Assembly: GCA_013398295.1 (NCBI GenBank)
Contig: VZSF01008955.1
Span: forward strand, 541,623-605,622
Source: Chionis minor
Lineage: Eukaryota; Chordata; Aves; Charadriiformes; Chionididae
Direction of reading: 5' to 3'
DNA length: 64,000 nucleotides
Shown: piece by piece, positions 12,301 to 25,789 of the stretch
How the letters are laid out: every line of letters starts with the position of its first letter
How positions within the stretch are numbered: position 1 is the first letter of the stretch
Notes under the pieces: model-generated
Told to the model about the DNA's origin: nothing
Databases searched by the model: none
What the model saw: only the letters and a program-made list of their open reading frames with translations
Program-made: the position numbers and the translations under genes

Positions 12301-14758
12301 AAGTGTGTATTAACATATGCTTCCTTCATCCCTTACGTGCTAGTCATGCTGGCTGTCTTTGAAACATAGAACAGGGTGACAGTAAGCTGTTGAAGGCAGC
12401 GTTATGAATTTGACAGGTTGTGTCCCAAACAGCCTTTACTCCCCCCTATCGTGAGAATGTGACGAGCTCTCTTCTAAACTCTGTGAGACCACAGCTGGGG
12501 AAACTGTTCTGGTCATTGAGTGGTATAATTGACTAAGCTTGGCTTTGTTCTGAATTATCTTTCTTTTTTTGAGGAAAGTGATAGAATCCAGAGTAGTCTC
12601 TCAAGTACACTATAGTCAGGGTAGATGATGTGTCACCTTTTTCAGTAAGTTTGGACAGGCTTTGAAGATGAATTTCTAGCCACCTGCAGGTGAATAGAAT
12701 TTGGTTGCTGATGAAAGCATCCACTGCTTGTGTGTACTTTGTCTTTGGCTCTTGACATAGATCACCTGTTTTGTGTCTGTTTCTTTGATAATATTATGGG
12801 TAAGTACATATTTACCTAGCCTATAAGCCTCTCACAACTGAGTCCAAGTTTTTATTTGTCTCTTACGTATGTGGTAGAATTTTCAACAGTATAAAACCAA
12901 GTTAGGAGCAGAAATCAATTAAGTCCAAAGTTTTAAAGGTTGCACTCTTCAAAGAGTGGCACACTGTTGGCTTGTTCTAAACCTCTACATCATACTGTCT
13001 GCTGAGCCTTTTGTAGAGGTTTTCTGGAAGGAACTCTGCAGTTTTGAAAGTAAGTATTTATGAGACTTCCACTGAACTTGGGATTTCCTCCTCAGAACTA
13101 GCCTTCAGCAGGTAAGTGCGTTGGTCTGAAAGTGGGGCCTGACAAAGAATAAAAATAGAGTACTATGTTAAAACCACAGTTATATGAATGTTGGATAGCA
13201 AGGTTAAAAGTCCTTCACAATCTCCCCTGCATTTCCTTTCCTAATAATATCTGTATTGATCCAATAATTTTACCACTCACACCTGATATACTTCATTTTA
13301 GATTTGCTTTTGGGCAGTTGCACAATTATCAAGCAAATATTTTCAGTCATGAAGTACTTTTTTTCCTTTTATTTTTCTTTGTGTCTAGCTTCCTTTTATT
13401 TCTCCTCCATCTTGCCTGTTAACTTGACAAATAACATAGCTGACAGCTGAAGAACATTCCAGAGCATTTTGTCATGCTGCTGGTTTTCTTGTGGTCTCTT
13501 ACAGCTCATCTTTGCTTCATTGCTTTTAGCACTACACAAAAAAATAGAAGTGCCCATTTTCATATGAAGAAATGTATGACATTATCCAGGGGACCATTGC
13601 CAGCCATCAAACTTAATATATGACTTTTTCAAATCATACATTCTTTTTTTTTAAAAAAAAAAAAAGAAAACAACCCGCAAAGCATTTTGAAACTGCATGC
13701 TGTTCTCTGCCATTTTCAATTTTATCTTCTCAGATATGTATTTTATCACAGATTGTATTTGGGTTTTGGGATTTGTTATTTAATCAGGAATAACAGCAAG
13801 CTAAACAAGTGCGTTGTAGACTGTGGAAATTAAATCAGGGAGATTTCACTTCCCAGAAACTGTTTAGTTCTTCAGTGTGATATTGATGAAAGCAGTTATT
13901 GTAGTTTGCTTGCATGTGTGTTGCAACATGTACTATTGTGGTTACTATTTGGTATCAGAAAGAACTTGTGCAAGCAACTTCAGAAAGTCAAGAGTATGCA
14001 GATGCAGAATAACTGCCTGAACTGAGAACCAGTCACTCGGTTGCAAAAACAAGCACCACTATTTCATAAATTAATTTCTATTTAATATTTGTTGTACAGT
14101 AGTATTCGTTAAAATCTTGGTATTCCATTGAGCTAGCCTGTGGGGGGGAAAAAAAAAGTTTAGCATGTTCATCAATCATGTTTTTCTGTTTTTTTTAAAC
14201 ATCGTCATGAGGGTGGGACAAGGGAAGTTTTAAGGAGGAAAAGCACAAAAATTTTAGAACACTGCTTTTTAGACTGCTAATTTTAACTAAGTTTTTGAGA
14301 TTGCGTTCTTTTTTCTCATGTACTTTCTGTGTGCTGCAAGCAGAATATTTGGTTTTCTTAACAGTGTCAATATATCTACTTATTGTGAACGTCCTGAATG
14401 TCTTGACTAAAAACTCTTAACAAATTTAGAACAAAAGAAGACTCAACAGGAATAAAATAATGGAACAGTTACATAGATAATTCAAGGAGACAGGAAAAAC
14501 ACAGGGGTAGTCGCAACTCATTACTCCTACAAGGAGATTTCTGTAACAGTTTTGGCAGATTAAAGATCCGGCCTTTATAGTGTTTCATCATACTTTCAAT
14601 AAATGATTGCCTTACAGCAGTGTTTATGAATAATTACAAGGTTGTAATATGAAAAATTAGAAAGGCTTTAATGAAAAATGTAGTAGCAAATATGCTTTTG
14701 ATTGGAGTAAACCCCCTTAATTCAGGAGTTTAAGTGTATGTGTATCTTTAAATTGCAG
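6343..14758 (+). other. ANKS1B: intron of ANKS1B, 8.4 kb
   Basis: The intron begins gtaagt and ends atctttaaattgcag. It holds a polypyrimidine tract at 7420-7494 and A/T runs near 11635-11660 and 13645-13670. A locally GC-richer stretch lies at about 11110-11360, and another at about 11770-12130. No repeat family, exon or RNA gene could be supported. The open frames at 9980-10696 (-), 11022-11388 (-) and 11864-12133 (+) overlap in several frames and look like chance products of these GC-richer patches. Confidence 0.82.
7420..7494 (+). repeat. polypyrimidine tract, 75 bases
   Basis: Seventy-five bases with only three purines (A at 7444, 7466 and 7489), built of irregular ctccct, cttcct and ttccc units. 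In the sense RNA this is a long C/U tract inside the 8.4 kb intron, a type of sequence bound by polypyrimidine-tract proteins. As DNA, such tracts can also form triplexes. It is not adjacent to an exon, and no functional role is shown. Confidence 0.8.
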
Positions 14759-14869
14759 AATATATGGAAACAGGAAATGCAAGTATTTCAGAGGAACGCC
14801 CACTGGAATGCGCAGAACATCAGTCTTGCATTTTGTCCCCAGAAGTTCCTCCGTCTCCAAAGGCTAAAA
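14759..14869 (+). CDS. ANKS1B: ANKS1B exon: linker after ankyrin repeats
   Basis: This 111-base exon (phase 1 in, phase 1 out) lies between tttaaattgcag and the donor gtaaat. It encodes 37 residues, starting with Glu completed from the previous exon: EYMETGNASISEERPLECAE, then HQSCILSPEVPPSPKAK, with Ser completed by the next exon. The first residues extend the capping helix; the rest is an acidic, Pro/Ser-rich linker likely to be disordered, with an SP-x-x-PPSP stretch resembling a proline-directed phosphorylation site. It is the least conserved of the exons here relative to the mammalian protein I remember, but the position, phase and the SPEVPPSPKAKS ending (compare SPVESPSQKTKS) fit. It is skippable without changing frame. 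Confidence 0.87.
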
Positions 14870-17800
14870 GTAAATACATGTACTCTGTGAATACAGCAGC
14901 TGTACTGAAATTCTCTTTAATATTAAAATTATATTGCTAAGACATTCATACAAACATACAAAATGAAAAAGAGAGATTAAGTTGTTGATATTGAGAAGCT
15001 TTTTTCCACCTTGAATTGCCTATCTTGACTATGTACACTGTAACCTATGTCATATAGGAAAGCAAAGAACTGTATTCTCAGACAGCACGTCATTGATGGA
15101 TTGCAATGTATTACATTATTTGATCTTAAATCTCTTTATCTGACCTTACACATTTTATAAGCAAGTAAAACAAACGTATACTAGATATGACAAAATACTT
15201 TGCAGACATTGTTTACATTCAAGTTAAAAATTGAATTTACTTTATCTTTCCTAGTGATCACCTCTTCCAATTGTGTTATATTTGGATGCCCCTTCCAAAG
15301 ATCATGTGTGTACTGCTCTTGAATTCATCTTGTATCACATCTTTCATACACCGCGACTACCCCTGTTGTGTGCATGTGCTTCCATCTTATGTTCTGATTC
15401 ACCCTTTCACACCACAGCCACGTAAATAGGGCATTTCTTGAGTGCGGTGTTGTCCTGCTCTTCCATGAGAATCATCCTCCTGTAGAACCAAACATGACTT
15501 CTGCCTTCTGTAATCATCCAAAGTAAATGGCTGCTGGCAAATAACTAAGCCTCTCTTCTTTGTTTTTGTTGTGTGTGTGGGTTTTTTGTTTTCATTTTTT
15601 TTAAACACCTTTACAGGGAGGGGTTTCATTCATGAGAAAAACGAGATTACTGCCACATGCTAGATAATGATCTTCATGGTGATAATAAACAAATGCTCTA
15701 GTTCCATTCATGTTTCCCATTGGGGTACTTAACAGACACATGGCCTATGAAGATAAATAGTTCCTTTGAGATAAGTAGAATCATGAAGTCAAGTACCCTA
15801 TGCAATAGAAATGTCTGTCTTGAAATTAAGTAGTAAATATTTTTGAAGTATGTTTTACTTCTTAACGATAAGGTCATGATCTCAGATTCCTTGTTTCCAC
15901 TTTCAAGGTATAAATACTGTAAAACATGCTAGTTGGCTTTCGCTTGTCTATCTGATTCTAAAAGAAAGAAATTGTACTTGATTGTGCTTCCCATCCCTCT
16001 GTCTGCAATTCGTTGACAATCTAATTTCAAATAACTTAAAGCAAATTTGGAAGAGAGAGAGTGGTATCAATTACTTTTCTGTGACTTTCATGAAAATGGG
16101 TAGCTAGATAGAGGAGAGAGACCTTAATTAGTACCTGCACTGAAAGAAATAGGCAAAACTTGTCTCTGTTCTGGCAGCAATCAGCCAGTCAGTTAGTGTA
16201 CACTTACTCACAGGTCAGTCAGCACCTTTGCAGTTCCAGTTTTGTCACAGAGAATTCGTTCTTGCCCAGTAAGAAATATTGCAGGCCATGTATGGGAGAA
16301 CACGGGACTGGGGACATGAATATAATTCTGTATGAAACAGTACTCCTGTTTCCTCTTAGGGCACTGTATTGTGATTTTAGAATAATTCTTAATATTTACC
16401 TATTTTACTTCCAATTTTTATTTATTATAATATTAATCTAGAATAATTTCAATTTTCTAATTAAAAAACAGAATATAAATAAAACAGATCATACCTTTGC
16501 TTACTTTAGAAGCTTTGTGCAAAGTTACCATCAACTAGGCGTAACTAGAGTTTTGAATGCAAAATTTCTATAATTTGGGTATTAAAAGCCAATTAGATTC
16601 TTTTAACTAACAACTTCTGGTTTTGGCTCTGAAAAATTCAGTCATAACTGGCAACAGTTGTATCTTAAAAAATATTTTAGAGTATCTATGCTTACCATAA
16701 CAAACAGTGACTAGGAAGAAAAATGACACAAAAAGAACTCTAAGCGTAGCAGATATAATCTTGCCCGGGGCTTGTTTAGTTACATGAATGCATGTATGTG
16801 TGTTGTATGTATGCTGAGCTGCTTATACTCACTCTGTTTTTCCTTTGCAGTATTTTATTCCCAAAGTTGGAGTAAAATGGAATTATCTCTGTATTGTATC
16901 AAGTATAAGGACTGTAGTTTCCAATAATATGACTCTTGTAACCCTAGTCAAGAGAAGGGGTTTCTTATTTGCCCCTGGAAAAACTTGGCTTTCACTCATG
17001 TTTTTGTTGCTGAAGGTAGCTGTGTAACACATATGCACTAGTTTATCAGAACCTGATGCAATTGTTCATAACAAGTAGCTTGGAGATCTTACTGCTGCCA
17101 GTGGACTATTTGCAGGAAAGTTAACACTCAATGTGGTTCTAATACTTATTACTACTGGTATTTCTAATAGTGGCCCTCAGTTAATATAGACGTATAAAGC
17201 CCATTGTCTTACTATTTTGGTAGATTTCTTAACTGGAGATATCCAATAAAGTAAGGAGAAAACATGAAGCACAATGCAGAATGCACTAAATGTGGGTTTC
17301 CGATAGACTGCTGTAGGGAGGCGTGTTTTAAACTTGTGGTTTTTGCCCGGTGATTTTGTGATTTTTTTCCTTCCACTATTCCATTTAATCCTGGGAAAGT
17401 GAGCAAGAGTTGTTTATAAAACATAGCTACTTTGATGGAACAGATGTACATTCTTGGAAACTCAGTTCCAACCTACTTACAGTTTATAGAAACTACGTAG
17501 TATATTTATTGATCACAGCAGCAAACATGAACCCAATGCAGAGTATGGGACACTGATTTTGTATGTTTGTAGAAACTTTCCTTTCCTGGGTTAATTTTAT
17601 GTTCTTGAATAGTTGCTAATTTTAGCCAATTTTCATGATTAGAAAACTGAGAAAGTGTAAGTACATATTGTAATTCATTCTAATTAAATGCAAGGTATAG
17701 GGAAATGCAGAAGTATGTAGATTACCTCTAGTGATTCCCTTTCTAGTATGAGATGCCATTATTTTTGAGGGGAGAATTGTGTATGAAAATCATTGTTTGG

Positions 17801-17920
17801 ATGATAAGACATGGAATATAACAGATACTCAATACAGTTTAAAGAATGTGCATTTCCTTTTTAGGGATCAAATACCCCTGGTATTCCAATTATTGACTAA
17901 TGGTGTGTCTGTTTTTAAAG
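14870..17920 (+). other. ANKS1B: intron of ANKS1B, 3.1 kb
   Basis: The intron starts gtaaat and ends tctgtttttaaag, with a slightly weak acceptor that has a purine next to the AAG. There are no repeats I can classify. The reading frame of the next exon stays open upstream of its acceptor to about 17779, but from a GTG and without a promoter signal, so I treat that as chance. Confidence 0.82.
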
Positions 17921-18096
17921 GTGAAGCTGTGACTGGAGAATTATCAAAGCTCTTAGATGAAATCAAATTGTGCCAAGAAAAGGAATACTCTTTTGAAGAT
18001 CTGTCTCATACAATATCAGACCATTATCTGGACAATTTTAGTAAAGTATCAGAGGAAGAACTTATGACCAGTGGAAGCCAAACCAAGCTTAATGTA
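17921..18096 (+). CDS. ANKS1B: ANKS1B exon: conserved linker segment
   Basis: This 176-base exon enters at phase 1 and leaves at phase 0. It encodes 59 residues counting the shared Ser: SEAVTGELSKLLDEIKLCQE, then KEYSFEDLSHTISDHYLDNF, then a Ser/Glu-rich end with SEEELMTSGSQ. The first 40 or so residues are an amphipathic, acidic stretch strongly conserved in ANKS1B, and are the best evidence separating it from ANKS1A. The end is set at the perfect gtaagt donor, which gives ...TKLNV. The phase then matches the next exon, where RPSSTCLSP continues what I recall as the mammalian RTSSTINLSP. The bird sequence has a few more residues at this junction than the mammalian form I remember. The frame stays open past the donor to a stop at 18184-18186. 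Confidence 0.92.
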
Positions 18097-18589
18097 GTAA
18101 GTAAGATGGGATACAAAGACAATACATTCAGTTATATCTGCTTTATTTATGGCACATTCAAGAAAAAGAAAAAGGTACAAGAGTAGTACAAACACAAATA
18201 CAAATAGTACAAGTCTAACATTATAATAGAAAAAAATATAGCATGGACTCCTTATAATAAGTTTATAATTTAATGTTACCCTTATTTTACAAATATATTG
18301 CTTACTACACTTCAGAATGGCTTTTTATGACACCACTAATATGACCAACAGGTCAGGTCAGTTGTTCTTTTGGGCGTGGGGAGTGCAAGGAAGGGTTTTT
18401 TCGAGAAATCAGTTGAAATCGGTGTACTCAGTACTATACTGAAGACTAAATGCTTGCAGAATCTGATCAGAAGTGTCCCCCAAAAGAAGCAGCTAAACAT
18501 TTTCAGTTATGGTTCTTACATGTTTTATTACTATATAGCTTTCCCAGTAGCCTAATTGTATTAAAGATTTCATTACTACTAATCCTGTG

Positions 18590-18595
18590 AATAAA
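18590..18595 (+). promoter_or_regulatory. intronic AATAAA hexamer
   Basis: A canonical polyadenylation hexamer on the sense strand about 490 bases after exon 17921-18096. It follows an open read-through frame that ends at 18186. AATAAA occurs often by chance in AT-rich introns, so this is only a possible intronic poly(A) site. Confidence 0.2.
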
Positions 18596-21500
18596 GTGCT
18601 CTAGGATTAATTTTTTCTTTACAGTGTAACAAGACTTTTTTTCCCCTCTTTTCTTAAAATTGAATGCTCTTTCTCAATAAGTAAGTGAATGGGATTGCCC
18701 AGGGAATAAAGCACAGAACAGAGGGAAAATACCAAGTGCTAAATTTCAATTAACGTTTTTCGTAAGTTAAGAAAAATTATGCTCTGGTATGTGGGGAAAA
18801 ATCTGGCAAGTTAAGGAATTCTCTGTTCTAGCAGATTTATTACAATATGTGTAGACAGAATGAGATTTATAAAGATGGTTAGCTGCCCTGAATTGCAGCA
18901 GATACTTTTGTAAAGCCCTTCTAGATGTTTGAATGATTAGATACATGACCCATATTGAAGCCAGTCTGAACAAGTTACTGATCCCATTTTAAGCAATTTT
19001 ATACATCTTTCTAGTGCCTCTCTGTATTTAGGTGCTGACTACTATTTAAATCTGCTCAGCTACTGTTTTGCAGGAAATGTGATCTATATAATTCTGTCTA
19101 CTCAGACTGAAATTTTTATAGACCTAAATGAAACACAATGTGAATAGGACGTGTTCAGACACTGAATCTGTAATTTACATGCAGCAAGCAAATACAAAGG
19201 TAAATTAGGCAATAGGGTTTTTTTGAGATTTCATCTATTTGTATATTGAACTAGATGTGAAAGCAAATCTTCAAAAATGGGGATTGTTTGAAGCATGTTG
19301 TGGCACTCTCCTACTAGTGCGTCCAGCTTTTTTTTTCCCCAAGAAAACTAGAATCAGGATGATGAGTAGGACTCCCAACACGAAGTCAGGGTGCAGGGCA
19401 CAGCACGGTTTCTCCTAGAGTAAACCCACTTACACAGGCCTATATGGAGAAGACCCTTTGCTGTGATGTGGGATTTTCCTGTTTGATTGAAAACATCCAT
19501 TTCATTTTTTTAAGTATTTTAAGGTCACTCAGTCTATTCAGTTGCTGCCTGTCTGCCTCGCATCAAATTAAGGAAGCTGCTTCCAGTTTTGACACACTCT
19601 CTTTTACTTTTGGGGATGTGCTTCCTTCCCTTGGTGTGTGGACTCCCTGTATCATGCATGGGTAATATGAAAACCCACACATGTTGTAAGGAGTCATCAA
19701 AGAGAAATGGGGAAGAAGCACGAAAATTAAGAAGTATGTTTAGCTCTGAAAATGGTTGCAAAGGTGAATGCTGCCAAACCACTCTGGGGGCAGGACCAGC
19801 AAGCATGGTGGTGGAAGAAGTGTGACAGTAGTGAGATGACTGAAGAAACTTAAATGAATATTTATGTGTAAGAATGAGGAGATACAGAGAGAAACAGAGA
19901 AGTGGAGACATATACAGATATGGAGAGTCAGAAATAGTTTCCCTGGATATGTATTGAAGAAGAGAAAGTTTCTTACAGCTTTTTCTGTCTTTAGTTTTCT
20001 CCTCCCTAGGAAGCTTCTGTAAAAATCTCAGTAGAGTAAGTGGGAACTTCTCTTTTATTCATTGTTGACTCTGGGAGTGTCATCTGTGAAGATATGTAGA
20101 AGTCAGGTCCGTGGTAATGCCTCAAATGATGCCATTTCCTGGACAAATGTTGTTTCAAGAGATGATGACTGATGCAGGCTTTTAAACTCCTGTAGTTGAG
20201 TAATCTGAACAGGTTCTAAAACCCAAGTCGGCACACTTCATGACCCTTGGGGAGATTCTGCAAAGGAACTGCCTGCTAGGAGACATCTGCATTTTTTCGC
20301 ATCATGCTGTTGTTCAGAGAAACAGGAGGCCAAGACTTTGGAATAGTAGCTTGTGGGTCAAAAACTTAGTAAGTTGGAGCAAGGAGCATCAGGAGCCACC
20401 TCCCGAGGGTAGCATGGGCATGTGAAAGAGAAAGCATCAGGAAGCAGAGTGTGTTTCAAAGTGTTGGGGCTTTTTTAACAATAGGTTCTTCTGAAGAGGG
20501 TCAGATCACCTGTGGTACTGCTCTGGCTAAATAAGGTTTAGATTGATTTAGGACTGCAGAAAGGAGTATCTGTCTTTCTAGGATCCATAGCCTGGAATTC
20601 TCTCCTGAATCTAAGTGACAACCTCTTTTATTTGAAAGAGCAGGGCTTACTGTTTTTGTTTAGCGTTAAGGGTAGTGGGAATACTTGCTTTTTAATGCAG
20701 TAACTTAACAGTAGAAGGCTTCATCTGGAAAGTGGAAGAGTGGGGTTCAGTTCAATGGCATAAGGGTGGGTTTTAACGTGGCATTTATAGTCTCCCAAAT
20801 AAAAGGGTCGAGCATCAGCCTGTTGATCCTCTCTAGTATTCTTTCTGGACTTTACAAGTATTGGGAAAACACCAGTACAATCCAGAGAGCAGGGCTTAGG
20901 GCTCCATATTCGCTAGCAAATTCTGTTGCTTTTCTGGCCTCAGGTGCCTTGCATTGTTTGTTGCTCAGTGATACAGCACCTGCAGAATACTACATTTTCT
21001 TTTTGAGAAGTTGTGGGTTGGAACTGTCTTAGCCTTAAGAACAGAATTGAATCCATTCTTCCATTTGTGGAGTTATTAGACAATTAGTCATTCAACCAGT
21101 TAGCAAGCTGTTCTGTTATGGACTAATGAGTTTCCTTCTTTTCGTAAAATTTGGCATTGTAAACACTACACATTTTATTAATATGTTTCTGTTGACCAGG
21201 TGTGTGACATGTGATGTAAGGGATTAACAAAACCAGAGGTTTATGTGCTTACAGTATCTTACAGTCAAATAGGAAGCAGAGTTTGCTCAACTCTGAGGTT
21301 AGGTGAAACTGAAAAAGAGCTTTCTGGATGAAGATTTTGGGTTTAGTCACCTTAATTCCAAATTACTAATCAGCTCTGTATTGACTCCTAAGTATCCTCA
21401 GGACATGGAAGAGCTGAATAAGAAAATTGAAGGGCAGGATCTTGAGGACTGGAAGGCATGAACATCTGAGAGAGGGAGGGTACAATGGAGCAGTAAGTAA

Positions 21501-22130
21501 AAGTAAAGAGAATAAGAATAGACACTGCCGTGTAGATGTGAATAGGAACAGATCTGGAGATGAGTCAAAAATGCCCCACAAGACACTTCCATTCCAAAAG
21601 CTTAAAGGGAAATGGAAAATTTTGGGGTTCTGTGTTAGCCTCCTGAATGAGGAGAGTAATTAATGAAGAGGATGAAAACTGAATTCTTGTTTGCTGAATA
21701 GCACAAAGTCAGATGAGAGTAACTTGAAGAGTACGTTATAAAGAATAAACTAAGGAAAGTCAAGTTAAAGCTACACTGGAGACTTTATAATTTCAGTGCT
21801 TGATTTTGCAAATCTGGCTGTGTTTCAATGTACTTTTGATGTGCTGTCATGTAAAATATTATTTCTGTGTTTCTTAGTCTGTTTTCACCAGTCATTAAAA
21901 CATGTATATTATGAGATATCAGACCACAGCGCCCTGTTCATTGTCTCCACAAAATTAAAGGCAGATTGAATGTAATTTTGCCGCTGGAAATATGGGTTAT
22001 TGTGCTACTTCAGAGAGAGCTCCAAAAAGGCATTTATACACCTAGGCATCACTTAAATTGGAATTGCCCATTTTTCTCAAAGGCCTATACTCTGGGTGGG
22101 GTTGATGGTGGGTTTATAGACTTTTTTTAA

Positions 22131-22153
22131 TTTTTTTTTTTTTTTTTTTTTTT
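22131..22153. repeat. poly-T run
   Basis: Twenty-three consecutive T, preceded by ctttttttaa. It could be a simple homopolymer or the reversed tail of an old retroposed sequence. No recognisable element adjoins it. Confidence 0.9.
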
Positions 22154-25100
22154 ACTCCCAGTTCCTTTCTGCTTTTTTTTCCTGTTTTGATCATTGTGAC
22201 TTGAATACAGTCTTTAGTTCCCCTGTGTATGCAAAGACATGGAAAGCCCTGATAGCTGCTGCACAGGCGAGCTGGGAAAGCTTTCTACTTGTGTATTGTT
22301 CAGTGCTGACATGTTATAGTTTTTCTATGTTTGCTAAATACAAAACTTTCACTCCAAATAACTAGGATTTGATTGTTCAGCAAGTCAGAAGAGGTGCTGT
22401 GCTTTAAAACGTGTTCCAGAAAACATGAGGTGGAAAAAGACCTAGGAAAATCCTTGACTGTGTCACAGTTTAGTTAACTTAGCCATTTCCCTTTTAAAAT
22501 TAAGCTGTACTAAGTACGATTGCTAGCAAAATCACCTTTTAAGAATAACTTATAGTAGTTTCAATTTTTTTTAAAAAAAGAGTATAATTTAAAAAATATT
22601 TATTTTCCAATAGATGGCAGTCTGGCTCAGTAATTTCAAGAACAAAAGCAGCCATCTTATATGAGTTTTCCAACTTTTTTCATTGCTACATTAAAATCAT
22701 GCATTTTTAACACAGCTGATAGTACAAAGTGCTTAAAAACAAACATGTATAATTCTTAGAAGAGGAAAATTTATTGAACATTGTGATGTACATCTAAACT
22801 GCAAACTAAAATATCAGGGCTAAATTTATAGGTGTATTATAATGCAGAGGTTACACATCACATGTGTACTCAAACAATTTGTGTGAATTCAAGAGGACAT
22901 AAGAAAATTTAAATAGGTATAACTTGCAAGGCAGAGGACCTGAAAAATTGTGTCAGGAAAATGAATAGAAGAATCTCAGTATATATTGTGAGGAATCTTC
23001 CTGAGCTCCTGCAAGTAAATTGATTTAATTTAGATTCCTCTGTCCTTGGAGTACTAACTAAGATCATTATGGGTTTCTTGTCAGTTTTGAGGTTCCTGTG
23101 TATGTATTCATGTGAGAAGAAATGATCCCAAATGTAATATTAAAAACAGAAATATGTTGTATTTATTGCAATGTATTTGATCATTATGTTTCTTAATTAA
23201 AAAAAAAAATCAGAAAAGAGAAGTACAGGATGTATGTCCATGTATGAAAGAATTCCTGTGGATACCAGAGAATGATATGTTACTTTTTATTTACTTTGGA
23301 AAGCCTGTGACTGCAAAACAAAAAATAAGATACTGAGAACTTCTACACTTCCATATGTGTGTGTATGGCTGTGTGTATATGTTTGCAAGATGTACATATT
23401 GGATATAATACATCTCAATCTTTTCCTTTCATAAATTTGATATTTTAATGATTTTTTGATAAAATTGACTTTTGAAAGAGGTTCCTCTTGTTCTCTGTTC
23501 AAAACTTTATCATGTATTTCCAGTCCTTACTTAAGAATGAATTTGAAAAGTGTTATTTTGTTTTCACTAAGTAACAATAAGTGTTCTCCATATAAGAATT
23601 TTTGAACTAAAACTATTTTCAACATGCTAAAAATCTGCCATATACCCTTAATAAAACTGAGGTTCCAAATTGAAGTATTTTCTTCAGATCAGTCCCTTTA
23701 ATCTTGTGTAGAAGCATAATACATAAACTAGATTATTGATTTGCAAGTGCAAATGCACTATCTTACTGTCTTTGGATGTGTGACATGAGTTTGAATTAAA
23801 GAAGACATAGTTCCAGAAAGTGCTTTTGTTCTCTTAATGGCAGAGTATATGTTAGAGGATTTTACTTAAGTTTCTCAGTATTTATTCCAGGTAATTAAGT
23901 TATAAGGTGCCCCTATTGTGGTTTTTTTTTTGCTTACAGAATAAAACTGAAGATAGTAAAAACATGTAGGATCATAGTGACTGCACTAGAGAGGGATTTC
24001 ACAGAAGTGGCAGCAGTATATCTGATTAAATTTAATGTGGTTATATAATAGATAATAAAGGCTGCCAGCAGTAATTTAAATTTAAATGTGAAGAAAGGTT
24101 CTGTGTAGTCTCAGGAAAAAGATTTGGATTTCATCACAGGCATATAAATGTCAATTTCTGCTTACTTCTGTCATCCAGAAAGAGAAGTTAATACTTATGC
24201 ACATTAAGAGACAGTGAAAAAAAACACCCAACTTAAAAACATCTTATCTTAATGTTGTTGAAAAGAGTGATGGTACATAATCAAAGAGAAGATTCACTTT
24301 TTACTCTCTTATGTCAGAAAATCGAGAAGATTAGGGTATATAAAGGCAATAAAACTATGATCTGTTTGGTTTATATCTAAGGGGAGATTTGAAATGATAG
24401 AATTGTATGTTTTTGAAAGAAGATGGCTAGGAATGAATATTCTAGAGGTAGTAAAATTTATGCATGGTCCTTTGGAAGTCAGTTATTCATTTTTTCCTCG
24501 AAGGCAAAGAACAATTATTTTTTATAAAAAGTGCACATCTGAAAAAGATATATATATTTTTTTATTTTACAAAGTGATAACCACTTGAATTTATTGAAGA
24601 ATATTGAGGCAGACAATTTAGTAGCATTATTCAATAAATCTGATTTATTTTTGGTTTACATGCATTTAAATGAATAATGGCTGTGATGAGATATTATCAT
24701 GGATAAGCGTGACCAAATATACTGGAGCAAAATGATTACTGTCTTGGATCAAAAGTGGTAGCCTTTAACAATATCATAAACTTGTATATAGGCATTATTG
24801 GAACAGTGAGACAACATTCCACATGACAATGATGATGAGCAAGACAGAAGTACATACAATGGCTGACTGATGAGGATACATTAAAAACACATTCAAAAAC
24901 AATTTTCGTTACTTACGCATTAGGGAATAGTAAGAAAACCAGGCCTGACTGTTTGGGACTCCATGGAGAGAAGAAGATAAATTTTAAATTGTTTAATATA
25001 GTAACATTTATTGAATCTGGTAACACAGCTTTGCTGTGTTTTGCAGGTGTTTATGATGTCAAAAACAAACAAAAGAATTGTACTGAGGGTCAGTGTTTGG

Positions 25101-25789
25101 AATATTGTTGCTTTATTTAATTTCCTTTTTATAATAATGATAGATTATTTATGTATTGACAAATTTTGACATTGCAAGAATTTTCTGTTAAATTGCTCTT
25201 TAACTCGTAGACCTCATTCACTTACAAGTCTCATTTTACAAGCATATACTGACTTTTATTTCTGTGGGAAATAAAAATATGAAGGCCATCTCTCCTAGGA
25301 TATGTAAACCTTACTTTTTATGATTCCCTTGTTGCAAAGGTCTACCCACTCTCTGAAGATAAGATTATATAACTTTAAAAATTGTTTTTAAAAGCTACCA
25401 CCCAACTAAAAACCATCTGTTAGTCCCAGTTTCTAATGCACACAGTGGTATTTCCCACTGAGAAGAACTGTTGTTGCTGTTATTTTTTTCATTAGACATT
25501 TATAATGTAAAATCCAGTACCAAGCATCCACTTGGTCAATATAAAATTGCATACTTGCTATAAGCTACTTTACAAAATGATTTCTAAATTCTGTCTAAAC
25601 ATGAGCTGGTTGCAAAGAAGCAGAGTGAATTGTACCAATTTAACACAGATTTTTGTCCCTTCTGTTAGGTAGCTTACCTAGCCAAGGGAAGTTCAGACAT
25701 TTTTAATCCATCCTTTCCTAACCTATGTTCTGTAGTTATTAAAACAGGTTATTTTTTTCATCAATAGGTTATGCTATGCTTCAGTACAG

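Noticed and set aside
17779..17920. Upstream extension of the 17921-18096 exon as an N-terminal coding start
   Set aside because: The frame is open but begins at a GTG, crosses a usable acceptor, and its sequence has no resemblance to ANKS1B. The spliced reading is continuous and in phase.
19534..19911. 125-codon open frame on the - strand
   Set aside because: Overlaps open frames on the other strand and has no recognisable domain or codon signal.
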